A stretch of DNA of 64,000 bases from Argentina anserina (taxonomy: Eukaryota > Streptophyta > Magnoliopsida > Rosales > Rosaceae), in contig NC_065873.1 of NCBI RefSeq assembly GCF_933775445.1, forward strand, positions 28,458,001 to 28,522,000, given 5' to 3'. Under the pieces are notes generated by a model. That model worked only from the letters and a program-made list of their open reading frames with translations, searched no databases and was not told where the DNA came from. Below are positions 25,595 through 38,794 of this stretch, in pieces (positions within the stretch are counted from its first letter, which is position 1; each line of letters opens with the position of its first letter). Both the position numbers and the translations under genes were made by a program.

Positions 25595-28500
25595 CTAAGG
25601 TTCCAAGTGATTGCAGTTGCTGCTGACCGGTCCATTTGGTATGGGAGGAGCAGCCTTAATCATCACACTTTGAATAAAGGCTACCATCTACATACATAGA
25701 AAAGACTGCTAAAAACCACAGAATACAGAACTGATGCAAGTAAACATATATGGAGAAGGAAATATACCAAAATATGAAAGATTTTTTAGGGACCTTGGAA
25801 CTTAGCAGGCTATATTGCAATTACAAATAAGGTCCAAGTGTATTGCTCTCTCAGAAGTTATGAACTTGATTTGAAACCTAGTATCAGTTAGGACTTAGGA
25901 CAAAGTGCTTATGATACATTTAAAATCACTCAAGATGCGAAAGCTGCTCGAGTAAGTTAGGATATACTACTGATTTCATTGAAAAGTTGTCTCTAACACT
26001 TGAAAATTGCTTGCAAGAAGGAGACTACAGTTATCACATAAGATTGCAGACAAAAGAGCATCAGCAAAGTATAAGCTCTTACCACAGAAAATCCAATGCA
26101 GATGATACTGAATCCAGGAAAATTAAATGGCGCCTTTTCAGACAGGAACAAAGCTGGAAGAAAGAATTGTTATTCTTAGTTAAATAGTAGAAGAATTTGC
26201 TAAACAAGAATGTTAAAAAGAATTTCACAACACCTGTTAGAGGAGAGAAAGCAATGGGAGATATAACATTTGCAAAGGAGCATATGCCTGATATGCAGCC
26301 TTGAGCCTTTCCCTGAAAACAAAGAAATCACAGATACCAAAGACAACTTAAGAGCCTAGACGAGCAAGTTATAAGCTGCACACAAATTCAACTGCACACA
26401 AGTTATAAGCTTACCCGAATCAACAAAATTGATAGCAGTTCTGTCATTATATATAACTGCGCAAATCAAGGTTATTACCAGCCTTTCAAGAAATTACCTG
26501 CTCAGACGGCCCAACTTGTTTAGATACAATGCTTCGCATCTGTAAATGTCTAACTAATTACTTCAAATGCATCACCGGGTAAATGCTAAACTTTGAAAGA
26601 CAACCAGAGAAACTTACACATGGCTGTGCAAATACGAAAAAGATAGAAAACATAGCAGCAGCATATGGAACCTATAACATTTCAAAATGTTAGCCATACT
26701 GAGACGATAAAAGTTAGCTAGACCTTATACTAGCTAGCTGAAACCGAAGAAATCAAAAGAGTTTGACAGCAGTAGACTAAAACATATAATTTCAATTTCA
26801 CAATGAGTAGACACTCTAGATTGCTGGAGAAGTTGGAAGTAGTTACCCAAAAAGACCACGCAAGGCCATAAAGGAACATCTGCAATCAGTAAGCAGACGA
26901 TTAGATAAGAGATTACTATGTCTAGAACTAAATAATAAGAGCCAGATGCTTACATGTGCACAGCTAAAAAGAAGCCCTATCGCAAGCAACCTCTCCTCTC
27001 CTAAAACAGGAGCCAGTAAAGGCATGAGAACCAGCTGCAGGAAGTTCTAGTTTTTAGTACCATTAAAATGTAGCACAACCATGAAGGAAATTAATCTTGC
27101 AAAGTAACCAAAACAAAGAAGTGGGGAAAACCTGTGAAATAGTGCCTGCAACCCCCGAAATCACCATTAGATCAGCAAACTGATCCTTGTTGAAGTGAAA
27201 CCGGGCTTTTAAATAGTACTGCACAGCAAACAATAAATTTCAGCCACTGCATTGTTATGTTCAATTCCAACACAGTCTACCATTATATGACTACATACGA
27301 ATAATAGACAAGTTCAGTTACACTTCTATCAGTCTAAAGTCTAAACCAACCAAGTTCTTCAGTTACCAATAGTGAAGCATGAAGACCAACATCGGCCAGA
27401 TTGCTGAAAAACGCAACAACTGCAGCTTGCGAAAATGTAGGGCTGCAAATCAAGAGCCGGAAAACTAATCAAATTCCATGGATTTGGGAAAAAGTGAAAA
27501 TAAATGTTGGCCACTTAAGGCGGGAAAACTGACTGACCTAGTTTTCAACAATGCGATTAAATCAGGTATTGATGGTAAAGCCTTGGGCGACTGTAATTCC
27601 GTATTTGAGCTTTGATCCGATATCGAAGCTTTTGCCTTTCCATTTGAGAGCAATGGGGCGGAAATGCCGTCGTCTATGATCGAATCCGGTAGAAAAACCC
27701 TCATGTACATTACTGATACCACCGCCACCGATGTCGCAACCTAAATATCAATAATGACACCAGAGAATTCATATCATAAGAATTACTTCGTTACATATAG
27801 AAATGATGGGTGAATGAAATAGACAAAGATAGTACCTGAAACATTGAGGGAGTTGATACAAAACGAGTAAACAGGGTTCCGCAGACGAATGCGGAGGAAC
27901 TAATCCCGGAGAGAATTCCAAACGACGAGGCTCGTCGACCTTCTGGGACATTATCCGCCTGAGAATTGATATGGGAAATGGTGTCAGCTGTTTTGAGCAA
28001 AGACGAGGGATTCCTTAACTATTGGGCTTAGAGAGAGGGGTATAACTGTCTTCGCAAGTAACATTACCGATCGTATTCACCGTATTTGTCACGAATTCGA
28101 TTACTTACGACGCGGTTCCTAACGTTTCCTTGGGTTCACAGGTATGACACGCTCAACTACTCATTGAAGGTATCCTGATATGTCCGGATATGCGCCGAAA
28201 AATATGGTAGGTGTTTGTGAATAGACATTTTTGCCCCTTTCTTTTTTATTATTTATTTCGGAAAAGGTGTCGGGCTGGTATATGGGGAGTACATTGTAAG
28301 GCCCCAAAGGAAACCCGACCCGATAGTTAGCAAGTAATGTGGCCCATCAGAGATTAGAGTTTGAAGCTCACCACATATGCGAGGGCGAGGCAGTGAACGC
28401 TGCCTTCGCAAACCATGGCTGTGAGAGTCTTGGCCACGAAGTAAGCATAGAAGAAATTCCTCGTCCTACTATAAGCTAATATACCTGTAATTAATTAAGT

Positions 28501-29728
28501 TCTTGTTTAGGTCTAAGTAAACAAAGCTAAGAAAATTATATATATCTCACATACATTTGAATCATTGGAATCACAAGTACCTAATGGGATTATAGTTAAA
28601 ATCATTGGAATCGTGAGCAGAACTTTTCTCCCACATTTGTCTGAGAGGTTTCCTACCAAAGGCATCATCACCAGTGTTCCCAGCCCTACGATCTGCATAC
28701 ATCGACATTCCATTAATTACATCAATTTAGTCAAGGTATGTTCGACCAAATGATCAAGCACTCTCCACTCTCTCTGCTCGTTTATAATTCTAAGCAAGCG
28801 GTCCTCTGACGCAAGAGTGTGTAATACTAAGTCTTGCTTGTTCAACATAAGTATCTCGATCACTTCTACTCGCTTCACTAACTCAATGTTATGATGCAAA
28901 TAAAAAATTAACATGTAACTTATAATGTTAAGTATCTCTAGCTAATTACCAATAGGAAATATATTTAGAAACATGTATCGTGCTTTTGCTCGATGAATCT
29001 TTATGGGTGTAGGACTTTTGTAAAGTAGTGACAGGCAAGGATGATATCGGATGGATGGTTGTGCCAAGATTTTAATGGATCGATATCCAATTAAAGTTAG
29101 AACTATAGTGAACTCTGAGTAGTGATATATTAAGCTTAAGTTGTACGGCACAGTAATCAATTGCTGACCCTTCATTTTTACTATTTGGCCGCACTATGGA
29201 AACTTCCTTCTCTCTCTCTTTTTCTTGTTTTGATCTGAGGGAAATTTCCTAGTTTTTACAACATTTGAGATACGAGGAGACAAGAAATTTTGTTGCTAGC
29301 TGGAATTACAATTAACCTCAGTCTCACATAGAATATAATGCCATATGGATTGAAGATTTGGTTTGTATTTGAATGCGCGCGGTTATAACAAAGCAATACG
29401 ATGAGCAAGTTAGACATGTTTTCATAAGAATGATAAAATCAAAACGTAACCGGTTCATTGCTTGCGGAGAAAATAAAGAATAGATAGTAACTAGCTAGCT
29501 AGCAGTCGGCCGGCAGGCCGGAATAAAGAATTAGGTAAGATCGAGCAGAGCACGTACCGCTTGTTGGAATCCGGTGAGGTAAATAGCGATGGAACACTCA
29601 TCTCTGCCGGGACAAAGTGCAGCCATTGTAACATCGGTGATGGCCGGAATCACCATGAACGTCGCAAAGTTGTGCAGAAAGATGGTCATGTAAAGGTGGC
29701 TGAGCCCCCCTGATGATGACTTCTCCAT
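25595..29728 (-). CDS. MFS transporter, hippocampus-abundant-transcript-like (tetracycline-resistance fold)
   Basis: Fourteen exons: 29728-29558, 28692-28581, 28484-28372, 27958-27836, 27740-27538, 27442-27367, 27218-27132, 27034-26954, 26879-26847, 26671-26618, 26539-26498, 26312-26234, 26153-26083, 25687-25595. They join in phase to 1338 nt (445 residues), the normal size of this plant group (At2g16970/At2g16990 relatives). The protein is a 12-helix membrane carrier; its substrate is unknown. Visible features are LSHLYMTIFLHNFATFMVIP in the first helix, TGFQQAIVGLGTLVMMPLVG, the MFS signature loop GNLSDKCGRKVLL between helices 2 and 3, VCEGSVHCLALAYV, VPEGRRASSFGILSG, a variable central loop with PLLSNGKAKAS, YYLKARFHFNKDQFADLMVI and QVGPSEQGKAQGCISG. 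I start at the Met of MEKSSSGG; in-frame Met codons at 29740 and 29779 are alternatives. Exon 9 is only 33 nt, exon 11 only 42. Confidence 0.9.
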
Positions 29729-32020
29729 TACCCTATGCATGATCGACCAGCTAGCTACCTCGCTATAGCTCACTCTCACTATTCGATATGTCAGTCTCAG
29801 TCGGACTCTGATTTTAACTTCTTGCTTTTAAGGGAATGAGATGAAGGTAGCTGAGACGAACTGGAAATGGCTTCTCACACTACCATTTCCGAACCTGGGT
29901 GAGAGAAATAAAGTAGATCGAATAGCTAAAAGGAGAGAGACGTCAGTTGAAAAAAAAAAATACGTGCTTAATCTCAAGCATATATAGTTAAGCTTGAAAT
30001 CAATGAGGAATATTGCCTCTTAGGAACAAAGTGCAGAGGTGAAGCAAAGGATGCGTGGCTTGTAAGTTCCCCCCTCTGAAGAAAAAGGGACACTTATTTT
30101 ATTTATGCGTGTGAAATGTACTTACGCTTTGACGCGTGCAAGTCTGATAGATCATCTAACCCAGCACCTTCCAATTACATTTTGCTAAACAGTTATTATC
30201 CGAGTTGTTTTCACTTTGTTTCACTTAATTAAGTTAGAGTTATTAGTCTTTCCCATTATACAGTACCTTGGTTTTTGATAGGTTCCCAACCTGAATCTAT
30301 AGTTTAAGTCAAGGCAACTAAACCCATTTGGATGGACCAGATGGGGCAAACTTGGAAAAGATTTTGCTAGAAGCAAAAGGCAAGGCCCGGTTACAACTAA
30401 TGGTTTTTGCAGCCTGAGAACTTCGGAGCCCAAAACCCAGTTTTGTTTCTTAAGAAAATTATGCTAGTTTGATCCCGAGGTGATTTTTCGAAAACATGCA
30501 TTTGCATATTTAATTAGTAACTATTTCTAAAAGTTCTATTTTACAGTTTTTATAATATATTTAAAAGTTGTATTTGAGTTTGTGAATTTAATAAATAAGC
30601 TGATTCATCAAACACTTTAGTCAAATTAATTGAGAATTTAAGCATGTAATCTATACAAAACTCGGGGTCAAACTCAGTTTCGATTTGAAGCTTTCGTGAA
30701 TACATACTCTTTATATCCTTGAGAGAATGAGAGCTATGCGGTGCCTTCAAAAGAAAGAGAGATATGTGTTGTTACATTTGATTATGAAACTGTAAAATAT
30801 AACGGAGTGGCGTCATATCATGACAAGCGATGAGGGAATTAACTAATTATGTGTCTTTAGCTAATTTTTGTGTATTATAAAAAACATCAACTAATGTAAC
30901 AAGTATTGTTTCAATGTTTACTTAATTTGTTTTACATAATAATGCTTACCCAAATTGTTTTACATCATAATGACACGTTGTTATTAATGAGTGTTACAAG
31001 AGAACACACAATGCTTGGAGAAAGACATAAGACAATCGATACAATTTTCCTATTATGTTGTTGAACTACAAACTCATACAACACCTCATTCCAACTGAGC
31101 TTGTATTGAGCTTTAAACAAAATTATAGGATGTCATTTGATATGATAGTCCACCTTCATTCTACAACAATTCCGTTACCGAGTAACTAAAATTTGTTATA
31201 AAAAAAACTAAAATTTATTATAAACACAGTGTCCATTAATACCCTTATCGAAAAGAGATTTTTTTAAGTAAACAAATCAACTTTCGAAAGTGTCATGTTC
31301 ACTACAGCACTTGGAAGGAAATGAGTTTCTCTTTTTAGTTATGGGAATTGCACGCATCTAATAAAATGGCCTAGAAAAAAGAAAAAAAACGGGAGAAATA
31401 CTTGAAGATCCAAAAGCACCTTTTTCTTGTATTGAAAAAGAAAAGCTTAGAAAATCTGCAAAGTGATGAAGCTGGAATCACTGTTTTTTCCACGTGATTG
31501 CGTTGCTACGTCGAGGACCACCAGCTGTGGTACGCTCTCGTTCCGTAATTTTCTATCATTTTGGCAAATCCGGCAAAGCCGTCCAAGTTGCTCTTCCGTA
31601 ATTAAGTAATTAATAAATTAAGCCTGACCCTTGTTGACAACAAATTACGGATTAATTATAGTAAATACAATAAAACGGATATTTGTGCTAGCTGTCTATC
31701 AATCTCAATCTCACATGAGCAGTATAGCAAACATTGCCTCAAAGGCATTCTAGTGTGATCACGTGGTGTTGCTTATCATATTGTGATCTGAGGGACCTCA
31801 ATTTAGATTTGTCCTGCTACTAAATCTGGACCTCTATTGATCTGGTGCCGACCTAATCCTATAACTCCTTTAGTCGGAGCCTTGTAGTGGGAGCTGGTGA
31901 TTCTCTGTAACTGTAAGTCTGGATCGGATCTTAAAGATTCCTCTTGCAAAATAAAATGAAAGTAAAATATGTCGGCGACACACATGGACATATCTAAATT
32001 TATATTTATATTTTTGTTTC
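29729..32020. other. AT-rich spacer upstream of the MFS gene
   Basis: MFS promoter near 29729-30050, then AT-rich spacer. Open frames are short and unremarkable. A run of reverse-strand ORF at 31803-31991 has no family motif. I see no gene. Confidence 0.45.
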
Positions 32021-32027
32021 AAAAAAA

Positions 32028-32230
32028 CTATTATTCTACTATTATGTGTGTCTTATCATATTTAGATTTCTTTACTAGAGTATATTATGTTTTATGTAAT
32101 AAATATAAATCTATGATTCATCGGGATACTCCGTATGTAATGCCTATATATAAGTCTTATTATCAATCAATAAAATGTTACGTTATGTTTCATTAATAAC
32201 TTAATCTCGTTTCGTTCCTCCTCAAACATC
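32028..32230 (+). mobile_element. Degraded upstream LTR-like copy of a Ty1-copia type element
   Basis: Similar to 32797-33000 through tgtgtctta, agagta(t/g)attatg, cgggatactccgtatgtaatg, tatata and tatcaatcaataaa(a/g)tgtta, including the polyadenylation-like caataaa. Its left end is truncated or diverged (no clear TG) and no primer-binding site follows. I interpret it as the 5' LTR of a decayed element whose 3' LTR is at 32782. Confidence 0.6.
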
Positions 32231-32560
32231 TTATCTCATTTCATCGTGAAAAACACATTGAATGTGACTAATACGAATATGTCCAGTTTCGTAGGTCAAC
32301 TTCAACGAGACCTACATGATAACTCACTCAATGAAATATGATGAATTTGGTACCGTTGGAAAGGTCTATGTGTCTAGTTTCATTGCAAATTCTTGTTTTG
32401 AGTTGTTATGCAATCTTGTTTCCTAATATCTAAGTTTGACTACGTATATCATGTATGATCTAAGGATGTATTGATAGATTAATGATTAATCATTAGCCCA
32501 ATATTACTTTTGAAAAACATGTAATGAACGTTGTATACGTTGTTTTTTGTACTTCGTGAT

Positions 32561-33000
32561 TATAGCACAAATTATGGGAGTTGTTTCGTAGACTTCAGGG
32601 GGAGTCTACATCACATGATGCTATCAAATGTAGATGGTGCGTTGTGTTTTTTTTTATTTCGATCAAACTTTTGTTTTTCACCTAAGATATTTTTATTTTG
32701 CTTGACAATCCTTTTACCGAGCCAACGATATGTGCACCATGCAACCTAGGCATGCGACACAATAGGGAGTATAAGGGTGAGTGTTATGGGATGATTATTA
32801 TTCTACACTTGTGTGTCTCTTAGTCTATTTAAGTTTACTTATTAGAGTAGATTATGCTTTATGTAATAGATACGAATCTCTGATTAATCGGGATACTCCG
32901 TATGTAATGCTTATATATAGGCCTAATTATCAATCAATAAAGTGTTATGTTATGTTCTATTACGTTGTTATTATTTTCATCTCGTTCTTCCTCAAATCAT
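32561..33000 (+). mobile_element. Ty1-copia 3' end: polypurine tract and 3' LTR remnant
   Basis: A stretch resembling the 3' non-coding tail of plant copia elements (ggggagtct, then a T-run after gttgtg, then gcatgcgacacaa) leads to a purine-rich tract aatagggagtataagggtga (32761-32780) and an LTR start tgttatggga at 32782. The LTR continues to about 33000 (cctcaaatca) and matches the copy at 32028-32230. No coding frame for gag or pol survives between the two. Confidence 0.6.
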
Positions 33001-34385
33001 TTTAATTTACTTATTATGTTATATTAAAAACAAATTGATGTAGGACTTTCGAACAAAAAAAAACCTAAAAGAATGCGCAAGAGAAAATTTGGTAGTCTTA
33101 GTTTTATATTATTTAGTAGGTAGCACATGTTAAAAGTTATTTGTCATCATTTGCATGATCATTGTGATCGTAGAACTTTAATGCCAAATGAATTTAGTTC
33201 ATTCCCAAACAAAAAAAATGGATGTAACAGCTCAAGTCCACGCAATTGAGATATTGTATGTTCTGATTATATGTTTTGAGTACGTTTACATGAACCATTT
33301 TATTCCTAAAATTCTACCCTAAAATGTGTCTAAATTACTCAATATAAAGAGATATGACTATGCATTATACAATCTTTGAAATATAGTCGCATTAGGGCGA
33401 CGTGGAATGCGTGTCTTACTTATTTGTTAGAATCTAGTGCTTCTCCAAGTACCAACTCAGCAAAGTAAGATCATAGTAAATTAGTAAAACACCCCTTGTT
33501 AGAGGCCTAATATACTCGTCTGAACACTTCCGGCCATGGATATTTAAACTCTTACACAGTTACACCATGGTCAACAACTTATTCCTCATATGCGAGATAT
33601 TGTCTATTTAGGGCCATACGTGAAAATACTAAGTCGTTACAATTGAATTTCTTCATGATTAACTCAAGTCGCAATAAGATACGATTTTAGATATTATGAA
33701 ATTATATAAAGCCATTCTTGTACATTTGCCAAGTAAGAAATAGAACTATATAGTCATTTATTCAATACTTTTGACTTGTTAGTTTCAATTTTACATAATG
33801 AGTGTGACATTTGGTAATGACAATATCTACACCATTCGAATTATCTCTAAATACAATAATTCGGGATTGCGTGTATCTAATCGAGTACTAAACTTAAAAT
33901 GATAACCAACTTTGATACATGTCATATTAGTGGCATCCATCAACCAATCATTTGCCTCCTATTTCGCACTAAAACCAGCCTCATATTTTTCTTATATTGG
34001 ACCGTTAATTGAAACTCAATTTTGAATCACACATAAAATATATTATAATTTAAATTAGAAATTTCGACTAATTTGTTTGATAATTTGACTTGTACCAAAT
34101 GAATGTTAAACCTAACCTATTTTCGTTTAGCTTCCTAAATAATACTATGAAGACTTGAAGAGTAATGTAGATGACTAGATGGTAAGAGCATATGTACCTT
34201 CTTAGTTTTACCATATGGTAAGAGCATTAACCTTACATCTCTCTTCCCATTTACTTATCATGATAAATAAAGAAGAAAAAAAAACAGCATTAACCCTAAA
34301 TTGGTAATTGGTATTGAAAAGCTTTTTTATAACTGGAACAGGCTTCGATTTCTTTTTTTCTAATTTTGAAAATAAGTAATTTCAG
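33001..34385. other. AT-rich spacer
   Basis: No reading frame or RNA gene recognised. Contains a short direct repeat ggtaagagcat (about 34180 and 34216) around a palindromic taccatatggta. Confidence 0.4.
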
Positions 34386-35105
34386 AATTGGGGTGTCAAT
34401 GGTACACAGTTCCATTCCAACCAATTCATATACCAACCGTACCAAATATATTGTTATACCACCAAATTGGTACATGGTACACGATAGAGTATACCGTACC
34501 ATACTTCACAAGATGGTTGGTAGGTGGTACAAATTTTTCATGTACCATGGTATGCCGTACCAACCGAAATAGAATTTTATGAAAAAAAAACCATAATATA
34601 TGCATCCATGGTGAGTCGAACTTGGTATTTTTCGATTAGAATTGAAGCCAACTACCACAGGCTATCATTGCAATTACAACAACTCATGCTAAACAATATA
34701 TATATTCTTAAAAACTATATATATCGATAAGTATTTCAGCCGTAGATTTAGTGAAAAACAAATTTCAACCGTATATTTTTGTTAAATTTATAATTTTTGG
34801 ACTTTAACATGTTTAATTTATGACTGTATATTTGGTAATTTGGTTGAATTTGTATAAAACGTTGTATTTGTGTTGTTATTTGCTATTACTTATTTGTATT
34901 GGACCTCTCAATTTTTGGGCCATAAAAACATATTGGTAGAAACTTATTACTAACCGTACCAACCGAGTACCAACGGTACCAATTAATTGGTATACCAACG
35001 TTATTAGTTAGTTTAAATAGTGAATTTTTCATATAATTCATGTATTAATTGGTATATAGTATTGAAAAAATAAAATTGGTATACCTACGATCCACCGGTA
35101 TTGAA
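34386..35105. repeat. GGTACC/GGTATACC-rich repeat, possible non-autonomous DNA element
   Basis: Both ends of this stretch are studded with variants of ccaa(t/c)ygtacc and ggtaccaattggta in both orientations (left cluster 34390-34570, right cluster 34950-35100), separated by AT-rich unique sequence. The ends are loosely inverted (gtgtcaatggtacac on the left, reverse complement gttcaataccggtgga on the right). I could not define exact termini or a target duplication. Confidence 0.4.
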
Positions 35106-35376
35106 CTCTGTTCAAACTTCAAACTTCAAACTGAGCTCTATTTTGGAGCGCAGCTATTTGTCTTGATCCATATCAACGTGTTCAGATTTTGACACCAGCA
35201 ATCACGCACAAAGCTACGCGCGTGCATTTAGGGTCTTTATTTGATTGGTAATAAATAAAACCTCAATTAGCAGCCAGCAGGATTTTTGTGGAGACCCTTT
35301 TATTCTTGGCCTTCTCTTCTTCCACTACCACTCTTCTCTCTCCTTCTCCCCTCACTCCTCTTCCATCTCTGTCCCA

Positions 35377-36444
35377 ATGGACTCTGTGACCCTATTCTGT
35401 ACTGGTGCTCTCCTCGCCGGTGGCCTCTACTGGTTCGTCTGCGTTCTCGGCCCGGCCGAGCGACAGGGCAAGCGTGCCGCAGATCTCTCCGGTGGCTCCA
35501 TCTCCGCCGAAAAAGTCCAAGACAGTTACAACCAGTACTGGTCCTTCTTCCGTCGCCCTAAGCAGATCGAAGCCTCCGAGAAAGTACCCGACTTCGTAGA
35601 CACCTTCTACAACCTCGTCACCGATATTTACGAGTGGGGTTGGGGTCAGTCCTTCCACTTCTCTCCCTCAGTCGCCGGCAAGTCCCACAAGGATGCCACG
35701 CGCCTCCACGAGGAGATGGCCGTCGATCTCATCAACGTCAAGCCCGGTGCCAAGATCCTCGACGTCGGATGCGGCGTTGGCGGGCCGATGCGCGCGATTG
35801 CAGCCCACTCGCGCGCCAACGTCGTGGGGATCACGATCAACGAGTACCAGGTGAAGAGGGCTCGTTTGCACAACAAGAAGGCCGGGCTCGACTCACTCTG
35901 CGAGGTCGTCTGCGGCAACTTTCTAGAGATGCCTTTCCCGGAGAACAGCTTCGACGGCGCGTACTCCATCGAGGCCACCTGCCACGCGCCGAAGCTGGAG
36001 GAGGTGTACGCCGAGATCTTTAGGGTTCTGAAGCCTGGAGCTCTGTACGTTTCGTACGAGTGGGTGACGACTGACAAGTACAACGGCGACGACGCGGAAC
36101 ACAGGGAGGTGATTCAGGGGATCGAGAGAGGTGACGCCCTGCCGGGGCTGAGGACCCACGTGGACATTGCCGAGGCGGCGAGGAAGGTAGGGTTTGAAGT
36201 TGTGAAGGAGAAGGATCTGGCCAGACCTCCAAGTGAGCCATGGTGGACCAGGTTGAAGATGGGCAGGATCGCCTACTGGCGCAACCACATTCTCGTTATC
36301 GTGCTCTCCTTCTTGGGAATTGCGCCCAAGGGAACCGTGGATGTTCACGAGATGCTGTTTGTCACCGCTGACTATTTGACCAGAGGTGGTGAGACCGGAA
36401 TCTTCACTCCGATGCACATGATCCTCTGCCGGAAACCGGAATAA
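35377..36444 (+). CDS. SMT2: 24-methylenesterol C-methyltransferase 2 (sterol C24-methyltransferase)
   Basis: Intronless, 355 residues from the Met at 35377; longer in-frame sequence upstream to 35245 is a CT-rich leader, not conserved. SMT2 adds the second methyl group at C24 of sterols (24-methylenelophenol to 24-ethylidenelophenol) using S-adenosylmethionine at the endoplasmic reticulum, setting the sitosterol to campesterol ratio. One N-terminal membrane helix (SVTLFCTGALLAGGLYWFVC) is followed by VQDSYNQYWSFF, the sterol-binding block YEWGWGQSFHFSP (residues 85-97), the SAM motif LDVGCGVGGPMRAIA (128-142), VVGITINEYQVKRA, the second sterol-methyltransferase block EATCHAPKLEEVY, and the C-terminal sterol MT domain ending MHMILCRKPE. 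The lack of introns and the helix sequence fit SMT2/SMT3 rather than SMT1. Confidence 0.96.
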   Translation: MDSVTLFCTGALLAGGLYWFVCVLGPAERQGKRAADLSGGSISAEKVQDSYNQYWSFFRRPKQIEASEKVPDFVDTFYNLVTDIYEWGWGQSFHFSPSVAGKSHKDATRLHEEMAVDLINVKPGAKILDVGCGVGGPMRAIAAHSRANVVGITINEYQVKRARLHNKKAGLDSLCEVVCGNFLEMPFPENSFDGAYSIEATCHAPKLEEVYAEIFRVLKPGALYVSYEWVTTDKYNGDDAEHREVIQGIERGDALPGLRTHVDIAEAARKVGFEVVKEKDLARPPSEPWWTRLKMGRIAYWRNHILVIVLSFLGIAPKGTVDVHEMLFVTADYLTRGGETGIFTPMHMILCRKPE

Positions 36445-38794
36445 CTTTCTCCGAGTCACAATGGTACTGACATGTATCACCCATCCAAACCCTCCCTTTG
36501 TTATTCTAGTCCCTTTTTTTACATTTGTTTTTGGTTTTAATTTCTCTTCCTAGACTCTGTTCTTTTTGGTTTTGCTATTTTGACAGTCTAATTTATTGTA
36601 TTTCCATTCGGAATTATTTGAATTTTCGTGATTAGGATCTTCTGCTTATTCACATTCTAGTGTCTTGGACTCATTGTAGTAATAAACTAATAATGTAATT
36701 TTCTCCCTTAGTTTTTGTAAGTTTGTCTGTGATGTATCTGGACTCTGAAGCATGTAGTGATCTAATCTGTAGCAGATGTTTAGAATCACTCTTTGGTAAA
36801 TCAAAAAAATAAATCCGATCTGAGAACGTGTTCTGGAAGACGACACAATGCCATTGATATAATTTGGATTTATGTTTCCTGCTTGATGCTTGGAATCGTG
36901 GATATCGCTAGCCATGTTTTCCTCAGACAACAGAACATCACGTCTGTCCCCAAGTTTCGTCTACGACTAAGTTCAGTTTCGGTTCATAATTGTTCAGGCA
37001 TATAGAAGATTATGTAACGCATATAAGCTAGGCTAGAATGAGAAATTGTAACGTAAAAATAAACGGCTATGATAAGTGATAAGTGCCTAAGGTGTAGGGA
37101 ATAATGGGAGGAAGTGAGAACATGTGATACCATGTGAGGTTAGGTAGAGAGGAAGTGTGTCTTGTTGCTCCCTGTGGGCAAGTGAGTTAGAGAGTTTGGA
37201 GATGGAAGTGAGAAGGCGCCAAATGAGAAAGTGCTGGCTTCAAGTTTAGTGTGTCATGTTGTGCGTGGGTTTTAGCCAAAGGTCCTCCAAACATGCCGAC
37301 AGATGGGGTCGCCTGCTGGGCTTTGGATCTCTCACTGATTGCTCTCTGTGTGCTCTCTTCTCTTCTCTCTTTCGATCTTCACCATCTGTAAATGTCGTTT
37401 TGTTTTTCCTATTTTCTATATCTCTGCCATCCTGTATATACTTGCAACTTATTTTTATATGATGCACTATAATATTTGATGGGTGCGTTTATTTTAGAGA
37501 CCTTAGTGCATATGACACATATGGGATAGGTGGCAAGAGATCTGAGATTTACTCTGAATAATCTGATCTGAGTGTAGACTTTCAGGTGCCAAATGAGCTA
37601 AATAAAAAACCTAAATGATAGACTTACAGGTGAAAAATTATTTGTTGGGTTTCTCCTGAACTGAGTGGTAGTATTGATGAGTGAGTTAAGTGAAAGATTG
37701 TAGTGCTGATGGCAGGGGCATACCGCATACATGCTTCTGTAACTGCTGAACACCCATGTTGAACATGTAATAATCTATCCAGCATCCGGTCACTGAAAGG
37801 GTCTATTTTGTCACATCATGAATTATGAATCAGCCTGCTGTTTGATTTTGATCTTGGAACCATTTCAGATATTTTGTTGCTTGGGAGTTTGGTAATATTT
37901 TTCTTTAGAAAATATCCCACTTTGTAGTAGATACTTCGGCTAGAATTTTCCCTGGAAGTCATTAGAAAGTGAGATGTACCGTCCTATATTATCTAGTTCG
38001 ACTCAACAAAGAATAGCTGTAGTGTCTAAGTTTTTTTTATCCAATTTAAAAAAGAGTTCTAGTCAGTCACGTCTTCATTGAATTATTGTCCTCTTTAGAA
38101 GATTAGCTTTTAGACTGGGGTTACTCTTCATGGAATCATGAAGGGACAATGAAGCATAGCTTTTAGTCTCTTTTGAGTTTTGATTGCCCCTTAATAATTT
38201 GGGACGGTGTATAATTCAAGGGTCCAAATCCAATACACACTGGTATAACAAAAACAAAATAAATACGCATGTCCAGGTGTTGCTCACTTGGACAATCAGT
38301 CGTATTTGCTTAAATATCTACTAGGGAGTTCTCCTGGCCTATTTTATTATCAAAAATTGAAGTAGACTTGCTGAAGGTGTTCTTCTTTCGACCAATCATA
38401 ATCCAGCAATTCTAGCCTATCCAATAAACCAAAACCTCAATTTTTCTGTGCAGCAGGTGTTGCCTTGCGTGAAAGCAACTCGTGTGAAGAATATCAAGTT
38501 TCTCAAATTTATATTCATGTGGCGTCCTCATATAAAAGCCCACATACAGATATTATGGGCTAGCCCATGGTCTCTGTGTGATGTCAAATTGTCAACACGA
38601 TTTTATGCCATAGAAATATCCCAAAATACCCCCTAAATACCACATATCAGTCAATAGATGACATGAACCACAAGCACAACGAGTGGTTGTGAACTAAATC
38701 GACTGCAGATTTCAAGATAATTCTCACTGCTCCCTCATACCACTCTGTACCCTCATAGCTTCAAGGGAGTTCAAGCACACTCAGCTTCCGATCA
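36445..38794. other. Spacer between SMT2 and CDSP32
   Basis: SMT2 3' untranslated region to about 36650, then spacer. Short ORFs on both strands around 36650-37470 show no family features. A 38.3-kb segment (38310-38500) is weakly similar to 63470-63640 and may be a dispersed repeat. A TATA-like catataaaag at 38529-38538 could serve CDSP32. Confidence 0.4.

Noticed and set aside
35646..36480. Two long reverse-strand frames at SMT2
   Set aside because: Antisense shadows of the GC-rich SMT2 coding region.
37020..37330. Possible miR482-like hairpin (gggaataatgggaggaag)
   Set aside because: I could not find a pairing arm or a match to the mature sequence.
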